NCBI RefSeq assembly: GCF_027596085.1
Contig: NC_072469.1
Location: forward strand, 20,980,781 to 21,044,780
Origin: Anoplopoma fimbria
Taxonomy: Eukaryota > Chordata > Actinopteri > Perciformes > Anoplopomatidae
DNA length: 64,000 nucleotides
Direction: 5' to 3'
Shown: one piece after another, positions 39,775-64,000 of the stretch
Layout: each line of letters starts with the position of its first letter
Numbering within the stretch: position 1 is the first letter of the stretch
The notes under the pieces: model-generated
What the model was told of the DNA's origin: nothing
The model's input: only the letters and a program-made list of their open reading frames with translations
Database searches by the model: none
Program-made: the position numbers and the translations under genes

Positions 39775-39803
<29 letters not shown>
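39775..39803. repeat. Poly-T run (29 nt)
   Basis: Uninterrupted T between gacc and aaaacaataaat. Confidence 0.95.
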
Positions 39804-39808
<5 letters not shown>

Positions 39809-39994
39809 AATAAATATTTAGCGGCGCAGAAGAAAGGCTAGTGCTTTTAAATCCTTATCCCCCCCCCTCCCTTCTCCTCTCCCGTCCTCCCCCTCTGTCT
39901 ATTCACCTGGCCGGTTTCACCTGCTGGCAATGGCTTAGACACCAGCATGGTAATGGCTTCATTGGCCTGGACTGCTGAACAGAGAAACCAGCCA

Positions 39995-40105
<111 letters not shown>

Positions 40106-40835
40106 ATACCACATCTCTCCACCACAACGCGCTCTCTCTCCACAACTCTGTGATCGCTGTTAATGTGCTGTGGCAAAATGTGTTTCTCTTTCGTCTTTAT
40201 GGCTTTTACCTCCGTGGACTTTTCTTTTCCAATAATACTTTAGTGTTCTTTACATCCCCTCTGCATATTTTAGTATTGGGAAATGTCAAGAGGAGGAACT
40301 GCTGTTGTCAGTATTAAGAATTGAATGTAATGGTTATTTTTCGCAATGAAGCCTGTACCATTAGCAGTGGGAGCGTAGGCATATTGTAAAGTTGGAATGG
40401 TATTCATGAAGGCTTTGCTTTGGTGTGAAGAGCAAAGCCTGTTGAAAAAAAGAAGGAAAAAAAAAAACCTCATGCAGCTCAGGTTACCCTGGCTCATGTA
40501 AACAGGCAACCATTAAAAAAATCATGCTAGAATTTTTTTTATTTTTTTTTTAAAGACCATTTCTCCTTTTTCCTGACCATTCTAATACCTTTGACCTTTT
40601 TTGGACCCTGTATTCCCATGGTGGGCTGGAGTCAAGGCTAATATAGTGTTATAGTCATGCGAGTATATGGCTCCGCTTGATGTTTGGAGAGAGACGAGCA
40701 GAGCGGGAGTGGACGGAGCAAAATGTAACTGTCAGCTAAAGGAGAGTAATAGAGGCATTCGTAGCGTCATAGGAAACATATGTGGCTCCATATGCTCTCC
40801 GTGTTCTTGTTTCCAGGCTCCTTCATTGTCTGAGA

Positions 40836-41074
<239 letters not shown>

Positions 41075-41269
41075 ATGCAGACATACAGACATGAGTTATG
41101 TGTCTCTGTGTGCTAAAAAAAAATACATAAAAAAAAGAATGATTTTGGATTTTTTTGTGTTTGCCACAGAAAAAGACAGGATTTCTATAATGTCTGGTGT
41201 GAGGGTTTATATATATATATATTGTTCTGTTCCTGCCTTTCGGTCCATTGGACAGGCTGTGAAGTTAGG

Positions 41270-42045
41270 AAGTGGAGTATGTCTGTGCTGTGCCATGGCC
41301 CCAGGCTGAGGCAGGCCCGCGGGAAGCAGCCCTGACGGTCATTAGGACCTGTCAGTATGCCGGGAGGGGAGTGCTGATAAATTTCAGATAGTGTCAATTG
41401 CAGATGAAAGATCTGCTGAAGATGCTAGGGGTGTCACGCTTGACTCGTCTCTGCTCAACAAGTCCCGTCTTCCCTCCAGCAGCAGACTACCTCAAGCAGG
41501 AAAGCGGGCAGGCCTTCTCCCAGCCTCTGCCGCCCCTCAGCCCCTGCTCTCCCTCGCCCCTCACCCTTCTGCCTACCTTCGCCCCCACAACCCCCACCCC
41601 CCCAACCCCACACCCCACACCCCTTCCTGCTTACCTTGGCTAAGCCGCTTTGCATGTTGATTGGGGGAGGGCTAATCCAGTTTGCAGCTGTCGTAGACCA
41701 ATGATGAATCACCTTTCCGTCATTTGGCTGTGCTCCCTCGCTCAGGGAGGAGGGAGGACCTGGAGGAGGAAACAACAGCGGAGTAGGACTGCGGCTCGGA
41801 GAGAGAGAGAGACAATGTGCGCCTCTGTTCCCCCCCCTCTCCCCTCCGCCAGCCCTTCTCTTCCCATTCTGCTCCAGAATAACAATAATGTTTTCTAAGA
41901 CAAGCCTTTTTTGTGTCATGGATGGCTCTGGACTGTGACATCGAGCTGCAATAACAAGGAGTGACATTGTTTCTGCTGCGGCAGGTGGAGGCAGGAGAAA
42001 GAAAGGGAGTGTGGTTTGGGAGGACTCAAAGCCATCTAGGTCCAG
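41270..42045 (+). promoter_or_regulatory. Candidate proximal promoter and 5' exon of eya1
   Basis: A C/GC-rich block lies 1.8-2.5 kb before coding exon 1. It carries gaccaatgatgaatcacc (CCAAT-like) at about 41696 and ends at a strong donor, CAG|GTAAGA, at 42045/42046. An acceptor-like ttgtttctgctgcggcag ends at 41984, so 41985-42045 could also be an internal exon. Its frame is open toward exon 1 but has no ATG, so it would be 5' UTR unless an exon upstream supplies the start. Confidence 0.4.
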
Positions 42046-43792
42046 GTAAGAGCACAGTTGAGCCAGTGCCAGCAGCATCAGAGACATGTAGCTCTCGGAG
42101 ATTGACTTAGACACTCTGCTAAACAACTGTCAACTTCTCTCAGCCTGCTGTGTTGTCTGATTGGAGATACTAAAGACTTTCTAGCTATCATCTAATGAGA
42201 AAAAAGTTTTAGCAAAGGAGGAGAAAACAGGATTAAGTAGTGTGAGATGTAGAAATAGTGGGGGTCCTTAATGTGCCTTAAACTTTAATTGTACTTTTAT
42301 GGCGTTGTATGCTTGGAGTGTGTGTTATTTTTTGGGGAGATGTAAATTAATATATTTCTGGCAAAAGGACAATGCACCTTCCATAATAGTAGTATGTGTA
42401 AAAAAGACAGATTTACCATTTTTGTTATTGTTTATTTTTATTATTAATGTTTTTTCCACTTGAAATGTGGTCTATTTGATTTGTAATATAATGCTGAAAA
42501 ATATATATATATATATATATAATATATTTTCCATTAATTAAATTGGACTTTAACCACAAGAAAGGACTACATTTGCCATGCTGTACTGCAATGTATCATA
42601 ATATCATAACATTATAATATCATCTTAAATAGAGTAAATGCACATAATCAAATTTCAGTATTTCATCTTTTTATCAGATAAATCTGGTAAATTTGTGCCA
42701 TCTGATAGCACTCAGAATAGTCAGAGTTTCTTGAGCGTTTATCTTTGTGGCCTCGTGTAAAAGGCTAATGTTTATCGATAGCAGAGATACCCAGAACTCC
42801 GGGATATAATTTAAAATGTACAAAACATTTTGTCTTAATTCCATTAACTTATTGTTGCAATGAAAACTGTGGCAGAGACAAATGGGGTCTTCAGTTTGTG
42901 GCCGTACTTTTCAAATCACTCGTGCCTTCTTTATTCTACATTTTCTTTACTTGATTAAAATCCTTTGAGTGCACAAATGAGAAGATAGAATAATGTTTTA
43001 AGTGGCGTGGTCTTTTGTATAAACACAGAAACAATTAAGGAGCTTGCCAGAGCAAACACATGCTTCATGAGCTTCTCATCTGCCTATCACTGAGGCATGG
43101 ACTCTTACAATCAAGCAGAGTGCTGCACTTTTAACAGGCACATTAACCGTAGCCTCAAACCAGCAAACATCTGTTAACAGTCTTCAATACCACACAAAAC
43201 GATAAACACTTAAGGCAATTTTTGCTTAAAGATACATCGGAGTAAATTGACAGTAAACACTTTGCGTTCGCTTCATGTTAAACGGTGACTTGCAGTGAGA
43301 TTGTTGTAATGAGAGAAATCAGAATCTTCCATGTCAAGATGTTTACTATTCATTTCATAGCTCACTATTCCAATCTGTTTTTGCTTGTGCATATGTGAGT
43401 GTGTGTGTGTCACATTTTGGCTTGTATATATCTTTCATCTTCAAATGTTAATTTGTCATTGTCATATGGCATCACTCAAAAACATCAGTATTTAAAATTC
43501 CGTTGAATACATCACGTGCCAGGTAGTCATTTGTAAAATTGCAGTGAATAATGATTTTTTTTAAACGTATTTCTACTGGAATATTTTTTTTACTCACAAT
43601 ATTACCTATATTACCTATATATTTTTTTTACTTAGTAATATCACCACCTTTTTATTCATATAAATCTGGACAACTGAATTAGGCATATTGTGCACACTGC
43701 ATTGTGCACCCGAGCTGCGTGTCTTCCCTGAAACCAGAGTGATATGTGTAATTTGATTTGGTGTGTGCACGTGTGCGTGTGTGTCTCGTCAG
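42046..43792 (+). other. Non-coding stretch before eya1 coding exon 1
   Basis: AT-rich, with a (TA)n tract at about 42500-42525. No ORF of note. It ends in a GT-rich tract and the acceptor of coding exon 1. Confidence 0.6.
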
Positions 43793-43796
43793 GTCT

Positions 43797-59997
<16,201 letters not shown>

Positions 59998-61944
59998 TAA
60001 TGTGTTTTCTCTTCTTTAAGCTCACTTTAGCTCCACTATGTTCTTGATCTTCACAAATGCCTTTTGTTCACCTTGTGATGGTCTTAGTGGTCAGAGGAAT
60101 GTATAGCAGGAGCGTAGGAACAGTCCATCAAAATGTTAGTAAATGCAGCAACAACTGTCTCCTAGCGCGGAGCCTCTTTTTCAGTGAGCAGTCCCATAGA
60201 TGTGAAGTATTACCTCGGAGCCCAAGGGATACCATTCATTTTACATGTGCCGTCAGTCTCTGTCATTCCTGGGTCACCAGGCCGGGCCCCCGACCTCCAC
60301 CTCCTTCCCACTCCCATAGCGGCCAGCTCAATTTGTCAAGCTCTAGTGTTTCTGTGGCCGCTCTGTCTGTCTGTGTCATGCTGTGTGCTCTGTGTCGCAG
60401 TCCATCTACACCCCAGACCCTAGCGTCACAGTATGAAACCCCCCCACTGCCGCCACCTCCCCTCCCACGCCTCTTTGCCCTCCTGATTCATGTACGGCGA
60501 GTGTAAAATCTGCCTCTGGGGCTCAGGAATAGAGGGATCAAGGGTAGGGAGGTGTGCGTGGTTGGATGTTAGAGTGTCTGCTACACCCTGGGGAGAGGTA
60601 AAAAGACCAGAGGGTCAGGGATGCTTATAGGCTCAGACTGTATGTACAGAAAAGTGTGTGTGCCACATTTGTCCGTACATTACACATGCACAGACATGAA
60701 GTGCAGCCCGCTATCCTCCCTTCAGATCCAGATGTCTTACCCAGCTAACTATCAGCGCTCATCACATTTTAACAATAAACAAAGCAATTTATCTCAATGT
60801 TATATCCCTTAACACTATCGCTCTGTCCAATTCTCTGTCTATGATTTATATTTTTGCGATTTCTTTTTTTTTTTTTGTCCCTGCCTCCTGTCTCTTTCTC
60901 CCAGTGAATCTGATCACACTGACCCAGCACTTTCCCTCAGTGTCCTGCTTTATGCTGACCTCACAGTAGAGGAAATGTTTTGTTTGATACTTAAGTGTGA
61001 AGAGATCTGCGGCCAGTCTGCCAAGTCTCATTACTCACCACCATGTTCGGCGGTGTTACATGAAGCAAACCCAAGAAGGAGGAAAAAAAAAAAAAAGAGA
61101 GAGAGAGAAACACAGGGAAAGAAAACGTTCATACTCTCCCAGACAGACGAGTGACTAAGAGTCCAAACGCAGTCATTGTGATCAAAGTTAATTGGCTGCA
61201 ATTGACTGGTTAAATATTTCCTTATGCCCTGGCCGTATAGAATCCATTGTAGCTGCACTTTATTTAATAGATGTGCCCCAATCATTTGAAAAGAAAAATG
61301 GCAGTTTGTGACAATGCTTAAATGTGGTTTTTGCTCAACATCTGTCCTGTGTTTTGATTTCTTTTCATGTGTGATAAAACCGTTCACAGACGAATTGGCA
61401 GCTCAGTCCGCTTATAAAATGATTGTAAAATGCGACGCGTATATTTCTTCTGCTCTATCTCAGCAACAAAATTATTAGATTTTGTTTTGACACTTTAAAG
61501 CTTTAGAGATTTTCCAGCTAAAACTAGAGTAGTATTATGACTGAAATAGCAACGTGTGGTCCGCTGCAAGAATGCTTTTTAGACAACCAAATTAAAGACC
61601 TCTCTGCAAACGCTGCAGTGATTGTCATTAACAACCATACCAGAGGAGGAGTGACATTCTCTTGAGGGCATATTGATCTCTCCTCTTAAACTGACCTGGG
61701 ACAATCTGAGTGTTAAGTGCCAGTTCTCAGCAATGCCTAACCAGTTGTGTTTCCTCTCTGCTGATTTACAGCCCTCCATCTCAGATAAAGCTAAATAGAG
61801 TCCAACTATAAATACCACAGCCAGCAGCAGTTATGTATTTAAGCATGTGCAGAAATGCATATGGTCCATCTAATTTAGTCTAAGCCATAAAGGGAGACCC
61901 CAGAGGCTGTGCAGAAACACAGGTGCAGAGTTAGTGGCCTAACG

Positions 61945-61977
<33 letters not shown>

Positions 61978-63296
61978 AGTGGTCCATCTAAGACTTAACA
62001 CTGTTGTCCTGCCCCCCTCTGCACATGAACATTAAATATGGACTCAGTGTACCCATTTTATCACTATATGCGCAGTCACAGATCATTTTGCTTTTTTTTA
62101 AATGTTAGCTTTTAAGATCATGAATCAGTTTTAAATTCACAAGCGTTGTTAACAATCCTCCAAACATCACAATTAGTCATATTATGTGCTCAGCCTTCTG
62201 AAGCCACAGCTAACTTTCTATTCTTCTGTATTATGGTTCAAGTGTGTGTAAGAGTGTGTATGTGTGTGAATGGAGGCTGGAGAGCGTTGATAGAGCTGAT
62301 GAGTGACAATTCTGAGGAAAGTCATAAAAAGAAAGAGGGCATGCCGAAGGGGTCAACAGGGATCAGTTTCACTCTTACGTCTCTCTCTCCCTCTTCCTCT
62401 TTTAACCTTTTTCTGGATCAGTGCTCTCTTTTTTTTTTTTCACCGTTAAATAGAATTGAAGGTGCGTCACAGAAATACTGCACCTCCCCAAAAGACTTCC
62501 CCTCCCAGCCCACACACTCAAATCTCTCTATCGATCGTTCCGCACAAAGCATCTGCTGCTCAGCCCTTTAAAAGACGGGTGTAGTGTTGTATGAACAGCA
62601 CAGTCTGTTTTTATCCTCAAAAAATGCTCTCACTGAAGGAAGTTTAAGAAAAGTAATTCAAGGCAATATGATCTCTATTGATTTGATCTCCGCGGTATTA
62701 ATTTTCCTTGTAGAAGAAGTTGTTTTTCAATAACTACAGAGATAAACATATAATCAATGTTACATCGAAAACAACATTTTATTCAAAATCTGAATTTTTT
62801 GTAAATTGTTAATAAACACCCTAATGGGCTAGGTAATCTCAATGTTTTCATTAATTATGTATTTATTTGAATAATTATAATATTATATTATATAATATAT
62901 ATATCATATTTTTTTCAAAATAATATACTAGTAATACTAGTAAATTACTTACAACATTTGTTGTTTGTATATCTTATTTTTTAAATATAATACATTTCCC
63001 TCACCATTTTCTCGCTAGTGGAGCTAATTGATGGGCTAAAGTGATGTGTATAATGAAGCCCACTGAGGCTGAGCTCACCAGGAAGACTGACAGCTCCGCT
63101 GTGACTCCGGGTGTGAGTTTACTGTAGGTGCGCTAACGCCGAGCAGTATGTGGGAACCAGGGGCCTCTCTCTATCGCTGGCCGAGCCCCCTGTGCTCCCC
63201 TCTCAGTGGGGTACGGGGGGCAGCCGTCTCCCCCTTCCCTGGGTGAGAAAACAACCCTCCCCGTCTGGAGGATAAAGGGCATGGGGGCAAACCACT

Positions 63297-63300
<4 letters not shown>

Positions 63301-63342
<42 letters not shown>
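63301..63342. repeat. (GA)n microsatellite, about 42 bp
   Basis: A perfect GA array. Confidence 0.95.
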
Positions 63343-63345
<3 letters not shown>

Positions 63346-63557
63346 GGAAAGGTCTCTAAAGGTGGGAACATTTTAAATTAGTCCACTGTTGCCTCCATGC
63401 CGTGTGCAGCCCTCTCTCACACACTTATGCACATGCAAGCTAAAAATGTTGTGCTCCAAATTCTTAAGACACACATGTGTATATATAATGTATGAATACT
63501 CATGGAAGTACCAACAGACTCTCAAACTCACACACACATACACATACCTGTGGAGCA

Positions 63558-63632
63558 AGGAGGTTTCAACCCTGGGACCGAGGCTGGGAGCTATAAAAGG
63601 CAGCTCACAGTGTCACAGGGTTGAAACCTCCT
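63558..63632. repeat. Perfect 17-bp inverted repeat flanking a TATA-like loop
   Basis: aggaggtttcaaccctg at 63558-63574 is the exact reverse complement of 63616-63632. The 41-nt spacer contains ctataaaagg and a smaller nested stem (GAGCT 63588-63592 with AGCTC 63602-63606). Confidence 0.92.
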
Positions 63633-64000
63633 CTGTCACTCTCACCCAGGGGCTGCCTGTTAATGAGAGATGCTGTGAAACGCATGGTTACCTTTTCCTA
63701 GTGGCTGAAATGGCCCTCCAGAGCCTCTTAGTGTGGAGCCATTCTGTTTGTTTTATGTCCCACTGCAGAGAGTCAGATCCCAGTACTCGCCATCCATATG
63801 ACTGGTAGCTTTATGGTGTTTTCCTTGATAGTATTTTTTTAAGGTTTTACTCACAGTAAGGAGGAACATAATGCTAACTGTGCTTTTCATTTGAATCATG
63901 AAGTCATTCAGTTGACCGGTCACCAACTGTACACTGTAGATTTGTTGCACAGGTTTTTATTCAGATTTCAATAACACTATCAGAACACATAAAACTGAAC

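Larger units (their letters stand above)
35947..39994. other. Non-coding stretch with homopolymer runs
   Basis: AT-rich DNA with A33 (37237-37269), (GA)n at 37747-37772, A22 (38711-38732) and T29 (39775-39803). The ORFs here, including 39350-39745, contain homopolymer-encoded runs and resemble no protein. Confidence 0.55.

Noticed and set aside
41455..42126. A 223-codon minus-strand ORF, the longest in the window
   Set aside because: Its middle is a Gly/Arg/Glu- and Pro/Ser-rich reading of the C-rich plus strand, and it overlaps a plus-strand donor. No domain or homologue is recognisable. It looks like a by-product of composition.

Overview
The window is vertebrate nuclear DNA, most probably from a ray-finned (teleost) fish. 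It carries the 5' part of one recognisable protein gene, eya1 (eyes absent homolog 1), on the + strand. The rest is non-coding: a long upstream stretch or first intron, then introns. Fish origin is suggested by eya1 exons that are vertebrate EYA1-like, moderately compact introns, very many CA/GT microsatellites, and several mobile-element copies of kinds that are abundant in teleosts: a tRNA-derived SINE, a CAGTGGTGGAGGAAGTA-type MITE and GATTAATCG-type elements. There are no bacterial operons, no CRISPR array and no free-standing RNA gene that I can support.

Layout. Positions 1-37 end in a perfect splice donor (CAG|GTAAGG) and may be the tail of an upstream exon. From about 44 to 43,792 I find no confident protein-coding gene. 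This stretch holds mobile elements (about 2430-2679, 6495-6915, 10888-11128, 17740-18045), several blocks that look like regulatory DNA, an exon-like segment at 18363-18425, a CpG/TC-rich promoter-like block at about 34980-35946, and a second GC-rich block with a strong donor at 42045. Ten constitutive coding exons of eya1 follow between 43,797 and 59,985, with all phases agreeing, plus one in-frame 66-nt cassette exon at 44573-44638. They encode the whole N-terminal transactivation region and the first 58 residues of the C-terminal Eya phosphatase domain, including the catalytic DLDET motif. The remaining roughly 210-220 residues lie beyond the right edge. The region 59,986-64,000 is intron.

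Function. EYA1 is a transcriptional coactivator without its own DNA-binding domain. It is recruited by SIX homeodomain proteins, with DACH partners, and also acts as a haloacid-dehalogenase-type protein tyrosine phosphatase. It is needed for ear, branchial arch, kidney and muscle development. The large non-coding flank fits a developmental regulator controlled by distal enhancers and several promoters.

The most useful new observations concern transcript structure. They are a cassette exon shared in position and sequence with EYA4 that sits directly before a SUMO motif, two NAGNAG acceptors, a 15-nt alternative acceptor, and upstream exon candidates whose reading frame is compatible with an N-terminal extension of EYA1. 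Nothing here looks like a wholly undescribed system.
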